Below the pieces are notes generated by a model that saw only the letters and a list, made by a program, of their open reading frames with translations, did no database searches and was not told the DNA's origin. Position numbers and translations under genes: made by a program. Positions 15,971 to 26,490 of a stretch of DNA of 35,126 nt are shown piece after piece. Source of the DNA: Rhodocyclaceae bacterium (lineage in GTDB: Bacteria; Pseudomonadota; Gammaproteobacteria; Burkholderiales; Rhodocyclaceae); assembly GCA_008933825.1 (NCBI GenBank), contig WBUF01000025.1:1-35126 (forward strand). Reading direction: 5' to 3'. Within the stretch, counting starts at the first letter, position 1. The number at the start of each line of letters is the position of its first letter.

Positions 15971-17683
15971 ATGGCTGCATCGCTCCAAACATCCCTCAGC
16001 GGCTTGGCAAGAGCCCTGGTTCAGCAAAACCGCCTCAAGGAAGCGGAGGCCGAGACTTTTGCCTCACAAGGGGCAAGCTCCGGAAACGGTTTTGTGAATC
16101 AACTTGTTACCGGTGGTCGACTGAACGCAAGAGATGTCGCCGCCTTCGCTGCTGAAACGTTCGGTTACCCCCTGCTCGATCTCAACGCATTCGATGAAAG
16201 CCATTTCCCCCCGGACATCATCGATAAAAAACTGATCCAGGCGCATCAGGTCGTTCCACTGATCAAACGCGGCAACCGCATTGCCGTCGCGCTGGCCGAC
16301 CCGACCAATCTGCGCGCACTGGACGAGATACGTTTCCAGACTGGGCTCGCTGTCGATCCCGTGGTGGTCGAGGCAAACAAACTTGCGCCTGTTGTTCATC
16401 GATTGTCCGAATCGGCGGAAACCAAGCTGAACGAGCTTGCTGGCGACGATCTTGATCTTGAACTCGCCGAGAAAAGCGAGGATGCCTCCAGCACTGAATC
16501 AGGGGCGGTAGAAGTGGATGATGCCCCGGTAGTTCGCTTCATCCAGAAGATATTGCTAGATGCAATCAACGAGAGCGCCTCGGACATTCACTTCGAGCCC
16601 TATGAAAAGTATTACCGCATCCGTTTCCGCACCGACGGCGTTCTGCGTGAAATTACCCAACCGCCCCTCGTCATCAAGGAAAAAATCGCCTCCCGCATCA
16701 AGGTGATTTCTCGTCTGGATATCTCCGAGAAGCGCGTGCCTCAGGACGGCCGCATGAAACTTGTACTATCGAAAACCCGCGCCATCGATTTCCGGGTCAG
16801 CACGTTGCCAACTCTGCACGGCGAAAAAATCGTGATGCGTATTCTCGACCCATCCAGCGCCATGCTCGGTATCGACGCGCTGGGCTATGAGCCCGAGCAG
16901 CGCGAAGCCCTGATGCACGCCATCGAGCGCCCCTACGGCATGATCCTGGTCACCGGGCCGACAGGGAGCGGCAAGACCGTTTCGCTCTACACCTGTCTCA
17001 ACCTGCTCAACAAGCCGGGCATCAACATATCGACCGCGGAGGATCCGGCCGAAATCAATCTGCCGGGAATCAACCAGGTCAACGTCAATGACAAGGCGGG
17101 ATTGAACTTCGCAGTCGCGCTCAAGGCCTTTCTAAGGCAGGATCCCGACATCATCATGGTCGGCGAGATTCGCGACCTAGAAACGGCAGAAATCGCCATC
17201 AAGGCCGCCCAGACCGGACATCTGGTCTTGTCAACGCTGCACACCAACGACGCACCCACCACCCTCGAGCGCATGAAAAACATGGGTATCGCGCCTTTTA
17301 ACATTGCGTCGAGTGTCATCATGATTACCGCCCAACGGCTGGCGCGCCGGCTCTGTGCCTGCAAAAAACCGGTCTCCATTCCCCTCGAAGCACTCATTCA
17401 AGCCGGCTTTCTTGAACATGAAATCGATGGCAGCTGGCAATTGCACGGTCCCAACGGTTGCGAGAAATGCAAAGGCAGCGGATACAAGGGGCGCGTCGGC
17501 ATCTATCAGGTGATGCCCATATCCGAGGAAATCCAGCGCATCATCATGACCAACGGCAATTCGATCGACATCGCCGAGCAGGCACAACGGGAAGGCATCA
17601 AGGATCTGCGACAGTCAGGGCTGCTCAAGGTCAAGCAGGGCCTGACCTCCCTCGAGGAAGTCCTCGCAACGACAAACGAATAA
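15971..17683 (+). CDS. pilB: Type IV pilus assembly ATPase PilB
   Basis: Hexameric cytoplasmic ATPase that powers pilus extension. The 570-residue protein has an N-terminal MshEN-type domain (about 1-150). The ATPase core follows, with Walker A GPTGSGKTVS, an Asp box, Walker B-like DIIMVGEIRDLETAEIAIKA and the His box GHLVLSTLHTNDAP. A C-terminal tetracysteine zinc site is formed by CACK and CEKCKGSGYKGR, which is typical of PilB/GspE and distinguishes it from the retraction ATPase PilT. GGGA lies upstream of the ATG. It heads a pilB-pilC-pilD cluster; no pilin gene is in the window. Confidence 0.97.
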   Translation: MAASLQTSLSGLARALVQQNRLKEAEAETFASQGASSGNGFVNQLVTGGRLNARDVAAFAAETFGYPLLDLNAFDESHFPPDIIDKKLIQAHQVVPLIKRGNRIAVALADPTNLRALDEIRFQTGLAVDPVVVEANKLAPVVHRLSESAETKLNELAGDDLDLELAEKSEDASSTESGAVEVDDAPVVRFIQKILLDAINESASDIHFEPYEKYYRIRFRTDGVLREITQPPLVIKEKIASRIKVISRLDISEKRVPQDGRMKLVLSKTRAIDFRVSTLPTLHGEKIVMRILDPSSAMLGIDALGYEPEQREALMHAIERPYGMILVTGPTGSGKTVSLYTCLNLLNKPGINISTAEDPAEINLPGINQVNVNDKAGLNFAVALKAFLRQDPDIIMVGEIRDLETAEIAIKAAQTGHLVLSTLHTNDAPTTLERMKNMGIAPFNIASSVIMITAQRLARRLCACKKPVSIPLEALIQAGFLEHEIDGSWQLHGPNGCEKCKGSGYKGRVGIYQVMPISEEIQRIIMTNGNSIDIAEQAQREGIKDLRQSGLLKVKQGLTSLEEVLATTNE

Positions 17684-17693
17684 GGGGAACGAG

Positions 17694-18926
17694 ATGGCAA
17701 CCGCGACAAGAACGGCAAAGAAAGATTCGGGTGTGAAAGAGTACTCCTTTGCCTGGGAAGGCAAGGACAAATCCGGCAAGATCATGCGGGGCGAAATGCG
17801 TGCGGGTGGTGAAGCGCTGGTTCACGCAACACTTCGACGGCAGGGCGTCCTGGTAACCAAGGTCAAGAAACAGACCTTCAAGCGGGGGGGCAAGATCACC
17901 GAAAAGGACATCACGCTCTTTACCCGCCAGTTGGCAACCATGATGAAGGCCGGGGTTCCCCTACTGCAGGCCTTCGATATCGTTGGAAAGGGAGCATCGA
18001 ACCAGGCGGTCGCCAAGCTGCTCATGGACGTTAAGGCCGATGTGGAAACCGGATCTTCATTGAACCAGGCGTTTCGGAAGTATCCGCTCTACTTTGACGC
18101 CTTGTTCTGCAACCTGGTCGCAGCAGGCGAAGCGGCCGGCATTCTGGATTCGCTCTTGGATCGCCTAGCGACATACAAAGAGAAGATCCTCGCCATCAAG
18201 AGCAAGATCAAGTCGGCGCTGTTTTATCCAATTGCCGTGATCGTGGTAGCGATCGTCATCACGGCAGTTATCATGATTTTCGTGATCCCGTCTTTCAAGC
18301 AAGTGTTCACGAGCTTCGGTGCCGACTTGCCGGCGCCCACCCTCATGGTCATCGCCATGTCTGACTTCATGGTGGCGAACTGGTACATAATTTTCGGAAT
18401 ACTCGGGGGCGGACTCTACGGTTTTTTTTACATGTGGAAGCGCTCGGAAAAAATGCAGATAGTCATGGATCGGCTGTTTCTGCGCTTGCCGATTTTCGGA
18501 GACATCATCCGCAAAGCCACCATGGCCCGCTGGGCGCGCACCCTGTCAACCATGTTCGCTGCCGGCGTGCCGCTCGTTGAGGCACTGGATTCCGTCGGCG
18601 GGGCTTCAGGAAATTACGTTTATAAGACGGCCACCAGGCAGATTCAGTCCGAGGTCAGCACGGGCACCAGCCTGACCGTAGCCATGCAGAACGTCAATGT
18701 TTTCCCAAACATGGTGATCCAGATGGTATCCATCGGCGAGGAGTCTGGACAACTCGATCAAATGCTGAGCAAGGTTGCCGATTTTTTCGAAGCGGAAGTT
18801 GACGATGCCGTTGAGGCCATGTCCAGCCTGATGGAACCCATGATCATGGTGGTGCTGGGTACATTGATCGGTGGCATGGTGGTCGCCATGTATCTGCCGA
18901 TCTTCAAGCTGGGTGCCGTTGTTTGA
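17694..18926 (+). CDS. pilC: Type IV pilus inner-membrane platform protein PilC
   Basis: Platform protein of the pilus motor, contacting PilB. It has 410 residues with two GspF-type repeats. The first is about 75-200 (LFTRQLATMMKAGVPLLQAFDIVGKG) and the second about 278-400 (ARWARTLSTMFAAGVPLVEALDSVGG). Three hydrophobic transmembrane segments are visible: IAVIVVAIVITAVIMIFVIP, YIIFGILGGGLYGFFYMW and a C-terminal MIMVVLGTLIGGMVVAMYLP. AAGGGGAACGAG forms a ribosome-binding site 10 bp after pilB, so the two are co-transcribed. Confidence 0.97.
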   Translation: MATATRTAKKDSGVKEYSFAWEGKDKSGKIMRGEMRAGGEALVHATLRRQGVLVTKVKKQTFKRGGKITEKDITLFTRQLATMMKAGVPLLQAFDIVGKGASNQAVAKLLMDVKADVETGSSLNQAFRKYPLYFDALFCNLVAAGEAAGILDSLLDRLATYKEKILAIKSKIKSALFYPIAVIVVAIVITAVIMIFVIPSFKQVFTSFGADLPAPTLMVIAMSDFMVANWYIIFGILGGGLYGFFYMWKRSEKMQIVMDRLFLRLPIFGDIIRKATMARWARTLSTMFAAGVPLVEALDSVGGASGNYVYKTATRQIQSEVSTGTSLTVAMQNVNVFPNMVIQMVSIGEESGQLDQMLSKVADFFEAEVDDAVEAMSSLMEPMIMVVLGTLIGGMVVAMYLPIFKLGAVV

Positions 18927-18971
18927 TGGCATGGCCAGTCGTATCGGGCGGCTCGGGTTGCTGAAACCGAC

Positions 18972-19820
18972 ATGAGCCATCTCGGTGAGCCGGTGGCAAT
19001 GACCGCCTTGGCCGCGATTCTTGGTCTGATGGTCGGCAGCTTCATCAATGTTGTCATCCATCGCCTGCCCAAGATGATGGAGCGAAGCTGGATGGCGGAG
19101 TGCGCTGAACTCCGTGGCGAGCCGCACCCTCTGGCGGAAAAACTGACCCTCGCCATGCCGCGCTCACGCTGCCCGCATTGCGGACACGGGATATCCGCAT
19201 TCGAGAACATCCCGATACTCAGCTACCTTGCGCTGCGCGGTCGCTGCAGTGCCTGCAGGACGCGCATCAGTCCGCGCTACCCGATCGTCGAGGCCTTGTC
19301 CGGTCTTCTGTCCGGATATGCGATCTGGCGCTTCGGCACGAGCTGGGCCGGCATGGGCGCACTGCTGTTCATCTGGGGAATGCTCACGCTGTCTTTCATC
19401 GATTTCGATACCCAGCTTCTGCCCGACAGCATCACATTACCCCTGCTGTGGGGAGGCCTCCTGCTCAATCTCGATGGCACATACGCAGACATCAAGAGTG
19501 CCGTCGTAGGCGCCGCTGCAGGCTACTTGTCGTTATGGATTGTGTACTGGTCCTTCAAACTCGCCACCGGCAAGGAGGGCATGGGCCATGGCGACTTCAA
19601 GCTGCTGGCCGCCATCGGTGCCTGGCTGGGATGGCAAATGCTTCCCCTGACCATACTCGCTTCCTCGCTGGTCGGCGCGCTGGTAGGCGTCGGACTCATC
19701 GTCTATGCACGACACGGCCGCAACATACCCATCCCTTTCGGGCCCTATCTTGCCGCCGCCGGCGTCATTGCCTTGTTCTGGGGCAAGACTCTGACCCAGC
19801 ATTACCTTGGGCTGTTCTGA
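18972..19820 (+). CDS. pilD: Prepilin peptidase / N-methyltransferase PilD
   Basis: Bifunctional aspartyl membrane protease that removes the prepilin leader and N-methylates the new N-terminus. The 282-residue protein has the cytoplasmic zinc loop C67-x2-C70...C92-x2-C95 (CPHC and CSAC), present in the bifunctional type. It also has the two catalytic aspartates in their motifs, D144 (SFIDFDTQLLPD) and D208 (GMGHGDFKLLAAIGAWLGW). The N-terminal helix (ALAAILGLMVGSFINVVIHR) is typical. It follows pilC by 45 bp. It may also process type II secretion pseudopilins if the genome encodes them. Confidence 0.97.
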   Translation: MSHLGEPVAMTALAAILGLMVGSFINVVIHRLPKMMERSWMAECAELRGEPHPLAEKLTLAMPRSRCPHCGHGISAFENIPILSYLALRGRCSACRTRISPRYPIVEALSGLLSGYAIWRFGTSWAGMGALLFIWGMLTLSFIDFDTQLLPDSITLPLLWGGLLLNLDGTYADIKSAVVGAAAGYLSLWIVYWSFKLATGKEGMGHGDFKLLAAIGAWLGWQMLPLTILASSLVGALVGVGLIVYARHGRNIPIPFGPYLAAAGVIALFWGKTLTQHYLGLF

Positions 19821-19909
19821 TCCTGCCAGCTTGAATTTCGCAGCAGCGACAATATCTTCATTTCTTGGCTGATGGGCATGATTTTAGCTTTCGGCGCAAT
19901 TGGTTAAGC

Positions 19910-19915
19910 TATAAT
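19910..19915 (+). promoter_or_regulatory. Perfect -10 hexamer upstream of the fmdB-like gene
   Basis: TATAAT occurs 22 bp upstream of the start codon, after pilD. No good -35 is seen at 16-18 bp, so strength is uncertain. It suggests that the fmdB-DUF502 pair is transcribed separately from the pil genes. Confidence 0.5.
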
Positions 19916-19936
19916 TTCACGTTTTTGGAGGCTGCC

Positions 19937-20197
19937 ATGCCGATCTATGAATATCGCTGCGGCACCTGTGGATTCCAAAAGGAATTTCTGCAGAAACTGA
20001 ATGATACTCCCCTGACAATCTGTCCCGAGTGTGGCAAAGAGTCCTTCGGGAAGATGCTTACCGCCGCCGGTTTTCAACTCAAGGGCAGCGGCTGGTATGC
20101 AACCGACTTCAAGGGTTGCGCAGCCCAGGCGGAGCCAAAGCAGGAAAGCGGGCCGGTACCGAACTGCAATGGCTGCGCCTGCGCCGGCAACGGATGA
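19937..20197 (+). CDS. FmdB family zinc-ribbon protein
   Basis: Small putative regulatory zinc-ribbon protein of 86 residues. The start at 19937 has a TGGAGG site and gives the diagnostic N-terminus MPIYEYRCGTCGFQKEFLQK; the longer open frame upstream is not conserved in character. The ribbon uses CGTC and CPEC pairs, and a Cys-rich C-terminal end (CNGCACAGNG) could bind additional metal. The precise role of this family is unknown. The stop overlaps the next start by 4 bp (ATGA), and the fmdB-DUF502-aspS order is common in betaproteobacteria. Confidence 0.93.
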   Translation: MPIYEYRCGTCGFQKEFLQKLNDTPLTICPECGKESFGKMLTAAGFQLKGSGWYATDFKGCAAQAEPKQESGPVPNCNGCACAGNG

Positions 20198-20814
20198 AAA
20201 AATACTTCATCACGGGGCTGTTGATCTGGGTTCCCCTGGCGATCACCGCTTGGGTGCTGGCGCTCATCGTCCGCACCATGGATCAGACACTCCTGCTGTT
20301 GCCCGCTGCGCTCAACCCGGAACGTCTGTTGGGTTTTTATGTGCCGGGAATTGGCGTCATCGCCACGCTGCTGGTGGTATTCCTAACCGGACTGGTCACG
20401 GCCAACATCATCGGGCAGCGCCTGTTGCGCTTCTGGGAAGGCGTCCTGTCGCGCATACCGGTAGTCAAGTCGGTCTATTACAGCGTCAAGCAAGTATCCG
20501 ACACCCTGTTTTCATCGAGCGGCGAAGCCTTCCGCAAGGCGCTGCTGGTACAGTACCCGCGCGAGGGCGCCTGGACGATCGCCTTCCTGACCGGCCAGCC
20601 CGGCGGCGATGTGCTCACCCACCTGAGGGGAGACTATGTCAGCGTTTTCGTTCCGACCACCCCCAACCCGACTTCCGGTTTCTTTCTGATGCTGCCGCGC
20701 AAGGACGTCATCGAACTCGAAATGAGCGTGGATGAGGCACTCAAGTACATCATCTCGATGGGGGTCGTGTCGCCCCCCATGCGCAATCCCGCAGGGCGGG
20801 CACAGAATCAATAA
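20194..20814 (+). CDS. DUF502 family membrane protein
   Basis: Protein of 206 residues of unknown function. It has two N-terminal transmembrane helices: about residues 4-26 ([19 protein letters not shown]) and about 50-73 ([20 protein letters not shown]). Then come the DUF502 signatures [41 protein letters not shown] and [19 protein letters not shown], the last being the best-conserved family block. The start at 20194 overlaps the fmdB-like stop by 4 bp. A short terminator hairpin follows before aspS. Confidence 0.93.
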   Translation: MKKYFITGLLIWVPLAITAWVLALIVRTMDQTLLLLPAALNPERLLGFYVPGIGVIATLLVVFLTGLVTANIIGQRLLRFWEGVLSRIPVVKSVYYSVKQVSDTLFSSSGEAFRKALLVQYPREGAWTIAFLTGQPGGDVLTHLRGDYVSVFVPTTPNPTSGFFLMLPRKDVIELEMSVDEALKYIISMGVVSPPMRNPAGRAQNQ

Positions 20815-20817
20815 CGC

Positions 20818-20837
20818 GCCGCCATCGCGGCTTTTTT
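20818..20837 (+). terminator. Short intrinsic terminator before aspS
   Basis: A 5-bp GC stem (GCCGC at 20818-20822, GCGGC at 20827-20831) with a CATC loop is followed by six T (20832-20837). It lies 15 bp upstream of the aspS start codon, so it would end DUF502 transcription or attenuate read-through into aspS. If it is efficient, aspS needs a promoter inside DUF502, or the hairpin acts as a regulator. Confidence 0.6.
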
Positions 20838-20852
20838 CCTGGGCAATTTGAA

Positions 20853-22649
20853 ATGCGTACTCACTACTGCGGCCTCGTCAATGCCGCCCACCTCGATCAA
20901 ACCGTCACCCTCTGCGGCTGGGCGCACCGCCGCCGCGACCACGGCGGCGTCATTTTCATCGACCTGCGCGACCGCGAAGGCCTGGTCCAGGTGGTGTGCG
21001 ACCCCGACCGCAAGGAGACTTTCGCCTCTGCCGAGCGCATCCGCAGCGAGTTCGTACTGAAGGTCACCGGCCTCGTGCGCCGCCGGCCGACCGGCACCGC
21101 CAACCCCAACCTCACCAGCGGCGAAATCGAGGTGCTGGCCCAGGACATCGAGATTCTCAACCACGCCGCCACGCCGCCCTTCCAGCTCGACGAGGACAAC
21201 CTTTCGGAGAACGTGCGGCTGACACACCGCGTGATCGACCTGCGCCGCCCACAGATGCAGAAGAACATGATGCTGCGCTACAAGGTGGCGATGGCCTTCC
21301 GCCGTTTCCTCGATGCGCAGGGCTTCATCGACATCGAGACGCCGATGCTGACCAAGTCGACGCCCGAGGGCGCACGCGACTACCTAGTGCCCTCGCGCGT
21401 GCATGCCGGCCAGTTCTTCGCCCTGCCGCAATCACCGCAGCTATTCAAGCAGCTGCTCATGGTGGCCGGCTTCGACCGCTATTACCAGATCACCAAGTGC
21501 TTCCGCGACGAGGACCTGCGCGCCGACCGGCAGCCCGAATTCACCCAGGTGGATATCGAAACCTCCTTCCTCAGCGAGACCGAGATCACCGCCATCATGG
21601 AGGAACTGATCCGCACCGTCTTCAAGGAAGCGCTGGGCGTCGACCTGCCCAACCCCTTCCCGCGCCTCAGCCATGCCGAAGCGATGGCGCGCTACGGCTC
21701 GGACAAGCCGGACATGCGCGTCAAGCTGGAGTTTACGGAGCTCACCGACCTTATGAAGACGGTGGACTTCAAGGTCTTCCGTGCCGCGGCCGAACTGGCC
21801 GACGGCCGCGTGGCGGCCCTGCGAATCCCCGGCGGCGGCAGCTTCACGCGCAAGGAGATCGACGATTACGCCGCCTTCGTCGCCATCTACGGCGCCAAGG
21901 GCCTGGCCTACATCAAGGTAAACGAGAAGGCCAGGGGCATCGAGGGCCTGCAATCGCCGATTCTGAAATTCCTGCCCGCCGACATCGTCGCCCGGATTCT
22001 CGAGCGCACCGGCGCCGCCGACGGCGACCTGGTGTTCTTCGGCGCCGACCGGGCCAAGATCGTAAATGACGCCCTGGGCGCGCTGCGCGTCAAGATCGGC
22101 CACGAGAAGGGCGCCGAGGCCGGCTATATGGAAACCGGCTGGCGGCCGCTGTGGGTAGTCGACTTCCCGATGTTCGAATACGACGAGGAAGAAAAGCGCT
22201 GGGTGGCCCTGCACCATCCCTTCACCTCGCCCAAGGACGGCCACGAGAACTTCATCGACAGCGACCCCGGCCGATGTCTGGCCAAGGCCTACGACCTGGC
22301 CCTCAACGGCTGGGAGATCGGCGGCGGATCGGTGCGTATCCACCGTGAGGAAATCCAGTCCAAGGTCTTCCGCGCCCTGGCCATCGGCGCCGAGGAGGCT
22401 GAGCAGAAGTTCGGCTTCCTGCTCGATGCGCTCAAATACGGCGCGCCGCCGCACGGCGGCCTGGCCTTTGGCCTGGACCGCATCGTCACCATGATGACCG
22501 GAGCGGAGTCTATCCGCGACGTGATTGCCTTCCCCAAGACACAGCGCGCCCAGTGCCTGCTCACCAGCGCGCCCGGACCAATCGACGACAAGCAGTTGCG
22601 CGAGTTACACATCCGCTTGCGCCAGGCGGAACCCGCCAAGCCCGACTGA
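20853..22649 (+). CDS. aspS: Aspartyl-tRNA synthetase, probably non-discriminating
   Basis: Class II synthetase of 598 residues. It has an N-terminal OB-fold anticodon-binding domain ([20 protein letters not shown]), motif 2 [19 protein letters not shown], an inserted GAD domain (about 290-410) and motif 3 [15 protein letters not shown]30 in the RRRDHGG loop is the residue associated with non-discriminating AspRS (H31 in the Pseudomonas enzyme), where E. coli has L. The enzyme therefore probably also makes Asp-tRNA-Asn for amidation by GatCAB. Third codon positions look distinctly more GC-rich than in the first 10 kb. Confidence 0.97.
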   Translation: MRTHYCGLVNAAHLDQTVTLCGWAHRRRDHGGVIFIDLRDREGLVQVVCDPDRKETFASAERIRSEFVLKVTGLVRRRPTGTANPNLTSGEIEVLAQDIEILNHAATPPFQLDEDNLSENVRLTHRVIDLRRPQMQKNMMLRYKVAMAFRRFLDAQGFIDIETPMLTKSTPEGARDYLVPSRVHAGQFFALPQSPQLFKQLLMVAGFDRYYQITKCFRDEDLRADRQPEFTQVDIETSFLSETEITAIMEELIRTVFKEALGVDLPNPFPRLSHAEAMARYGSDKPDMRVKLEFTELTDLMKTVDFKVFRAAAELADGRVAALRIPGGGSFTRKEIDDYAAFVAIYGAKGLAYIKVNEKARGIEGLQSPILKFLPADIVARILERTGAADGDLVFFGADRAKIVNDALGALRVKIGHEKGAEAGYMETGWRPLWVVDFPMFEYDEEEKRWVALHHPFTSPKDGHENFIDSDPGRCLAKAYDLALNGWEIGGGSVRIHREEIQSKVFRALAIGAEEAEQKFGFLLDALKYGAPPHGGLAFGLDRIVTMMTGAESIRDVIAFPKTQRAQCLLTSAPGPIDDKQLRELHIRLRQAEPAKPD

Positions 22650-22846
22650 TTCGGTCAGTCCGCGTGAAGAACCGCCTCTTCTTCTAAAGAAATTGCCTGT
22701 TCGGCCGTAATACGATCGCTCCCAGGAACGACAGCATCGTTACACCCGCCGTGCCGCTCCGTTGACTGCAAACTCAGCCAATCCAGAAGTTCAGGCATAC
22801 AACCGGTGCGCCCATGAGCCGGCAGATTGCGGGATAATGATTCCCC

Positions 22847-23251
22847 ATGATCGGGAAAGTCCAATCAGCACTCGGTTTGATTCTGCTGTTGTTGGCCTGC
22901 CCTCATGCAAGAAGCGACGCGCAGACACATGCACATGCGCCGGCGCCATCATTGCAGCAAGTACCGGCTGCCGAACTGCCGCCAGATGCGCGCATCACGC
23001 TGACACTGATCAAGCGCGGCGGCCCCTTCCCTTATCGCAGGGACGGAGCCATATTCGGCAACCATGAGCGCCTCCTGCCAGTGAAGCCCAGGGCCCATTA
23101 TTTCGAATATACCGTGCGCACCCCGGAAGCCCGCGACAGGGGCGCACGCAGGATTGTCGCCGGACGGGGTACTACGGGAGACGTGCGCACCTCCGGCGAG
23201 TACTATTACACCGCCGATCATTACCGCTCTTTCCGAAAGATCCAAGAATGA
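22847..23251 (+). CDS. Secreted guanyl-specific ribonuclease (RNase Sa/barnase-like)
   Basis: Microbial N1/T1-type ribonuclease of 134 residues. The domain (about 44-133) aligns by eye along its length with Streptomyces RNase Sa: LPPDARITLTLIKRGGPFPY, DGAIFGN, FEYTVRTPEARDRGARRIVAG and YYTADHYRSF. The catalytic residues are kept: E87, R102 (with R98) and H125, equivalent to E54, R69 (R65) and H85 of RNase Sa. The N-terminus is an export signal; the LLAC at 15-18 could be a lipobox, or cleavage may be after ARS by signal peptidase I. The RNase Sa disulfide cysteines are absent. The stop overlaps the barstar-like gene by 4 bp, so toxin and inhibitor are co-translated. Confidence 0.92.
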   Translation: MIGKVQSALGLILLLLACPHARSDAQTHAHAPAPSLQQVPAAELPPDARITLTLIKRGGPFPYRRDGAIFGNHERLLPVKPRAHYFEYTVRTPEARDRGARRIVAGRGTTGDVRTSGEYYYTADHYRSFRKIQE

Positions 23252-23691
23252 ACCGCGCACGGCTCGATCGGCTATTGCGCGACACATCACGCAGCGGGGT
23301 TTTCCGCGCATCCAGCCTGATCATGCGCGAACTGCACGCCACTGCCGAAGCAGCCGGGTTCGCAACCGTACGCATCGATCTGGGCACGGCAGGCAACAAA
23401 ACGGAACTGATCGAGCGCCTTGCAACGGCGCTCGTCTTTCCCGACTGGTTTGGACGCAACTGGGATGGACTCGCCGACTGCCTCGGCGACCTTTCCTGGC
23501 TGCCGGCAGCCGGCTATCTCATCCTGATCGAGCACTGCGACGATTTCCATGCCAGGCTCGGCGAGGATTTCGCAATTGCATTACAGGTATTCGCCGAAGC
23601 GGCCGATGCGTGGCGCGATGCGCGGGTGCCTTTCTGGGTGCTGGTAGACGCGCACGCCGACGGCCTCTCTTTTCTGCCGGATGTCGGGTGA
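23248..23691 (+). CDS. Barstar family ribonuclease inhibitor
   Basis: Cytoplasmic inhibitor predicted to neutralise the RNase encoded immediately upstream before it is exported. The 147-residue protein has an N-terminal extension and then the barstar fold (about 38-140). The recognisable block FPDWFGRNWDGLADCLGDLS corresponds to the barstar helix that plugs the RNase active site, with acidic residues following (LIEHCDDF). The start ATG overlaps the RNase stop (ATGA), and its own stop overlaps the GTG of nudB. Coupling the antidote to a housekeeping gene would help keep it expressed; that is inference. Confidence 0.92.
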   Translation: MNRARLDRLLRDTSRSGVFRASSLIMRELHATAEAAGFATVRIDLGTAGNKTELIERLATALVFPDWFGRNWDGLADCLGDLSWLPAAGYLILIEHCDDFHARLGEDFAIALQVFAEAADAWRDARVPFWVLVDAHADGLSFLPDVG

Positions 23692-24128
23692 AGAAACCGG
23701 TTTCCGTGCTTGTCCTGGTGCATACCCCCGAACTCGATGTGCTCCTCCTCGAGCGGGCAACCCATCCGGGTTTCTGGCAGTCGGTCACCGGCAGCCAGGA
23801 GGATGGGGAACTGTTACGTATGACGGCGCTGCGCGAACTGGCAGAGGAAACCGGCATTTCGGCCTTGGGCGACGATCTGATCGACTGGCGCCTAGTCAAT
23901 CGTTACGAAATCTTTCCGGAATGGCGATATCGCTACCCGCCCGGGGTGACGCACAACACCGAGCATGTGTTCAGCTTGCAATTGCCGACTGCAGAGGCCG
24001 TCACGGTCGCGCCCGGCGAGCACCTCGGCTACCGCTGGCTGCCCTGGCAGGAGGCGACCGGTGCCGTGTTCTCCTGGAGCAATCGCGACGCCATACTCAT
24101 GCTGCCGTACTTGCGCCGGGCGGTTTGA
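23688..24128 (+). CDS. nudB: Dihydroneopterin triphosphate diphosphatase
   Basis: Nudix hydrolase that removes pyrophosphate from dihydroneopterin triphosphate in folate biosynthesis. The GTG start at 23688 overlaps the barstar stop and yields MKKPVSVLVLVHTPELDVLL, 146 residues. The Nudix box GX5EX7REUXEEXGU is complete in GSQEDGELLRMTALRELAEE followed by TGI. FWQSVTGS before it and the THNTEHVFSLQLP block are NudB-specific. nudB downstream of aspS is a common arrangement; here the RNase/barstar pair stands between them. The 3' end overlaps the convergent Cys-rich gene by 32 bp. Confidence 0.93.
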   Translation: MKKPVSVLVLVHTPELDVLLLERATHPGFWQSVTGSQEDGELLRMTALRELAEETGISALGDDLIDWRLVNRYEIFPEWRYRYPPGVTHNTEHVFSLQLPTAEAVTVAPGEHLGYRWLPWQEATGAVFSWSNRDAILMLPYLRRAV

Positions 24129-24330
24129 CAGCAGCTCCCGCGAGCAGCTTTTCCAGACAGTCCGGACAGTAGCAACCCGTGCCGGCTAAGGGCGGCAAAG
24201 TCAGTGGCGGCAGGTCGGCGCACCAGCAGCGCTCCCAGCCGGCCTCGTTCCCGCACACAAACGCCCCATTACAACCGGTGCAAACCGGCCTCCTGGCGCA
24301 AGCGCTTGAACTGCTTGGATTAATACCCAT
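24097..24330 (-). CDS. Cysteine-rich CWC family small protein
   Basis: A 77-residue putative metal-binding protein of unknown function. Cysteine spacing fits the Cys-rich CWC family: CTGCNGAFVCG, then WERCWCADLP with the name-giving CWC, then GCYCPDCLEKLL. The ATG at 24330 has AGAGG about 9 nt upstream and is preferred to the ATG at 24378. The stop lies inside the convergent nudB gene (32-bp tail-to-tail overlap). Its ribosome-binding region coincides with the -35 of the hsp20 promoter on the other strand, so the two genes are likely to interfere when one is strongly transcribed. Confidence 0.8.
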   Translation of the reverse strand: MGINPSSSSACARRPVCTGCNGAFVCGNEAGWERCWCADLPPLTLPPLAGTGCYCPDCLEKLLAGAAVKPPGASTAA

Positions 24331-24341
24331 GCAAGATGCCT

Positions 24342-24369
24342 CTTGAAACGGCAGCAGGCTGCCCAATAT
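24342..24369 (+). promoter_or_regulatory. Sigma-32 (RpoH) type heat-shock promoter of hsp20
   Basis: CTTGAAA (24342-24348) and CCCAATAT (24362-24369) are separated by 13 bp. The first is a perfect match to the RpoH -35 and the second matches CCCCATNT except for one position. It lies 42 bp upstream of a small heat-shock protein gene with AAGGAGA as ribosome-binding site, so function and sequence agree. Confidence 0.85.
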
Positions 24370-24411
24370 TGGAGGCATGAGTTTAATTGTTCCCTCTTGA
24401 AAGGAGACATC

Positions 24412-26478
<2,067 letters not shown>

Positions 26479-26490
26479 CGGGGGAACGCC

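Noticed and set aside
21441..22454. 337-codon minus-strand ORF opposite aspS
   Set aside because: Shadow of a GC-rich gene; the sense frame is clearly aspartyl-tRNA synthetase.
22644..22660. GACTGA/TCAGTC hairpin at the aspS stop
   Set aside because: Only a 6-bp stem and no T-run, so not convincing as a terminator.
22655..22864. 69-codon minus-strand ORF between aspS and the RNase gene
   Set aside because: Protein-like composition but no ribosome-binding site, no family match I can recall, and it overlaps the RNase start; not supported.
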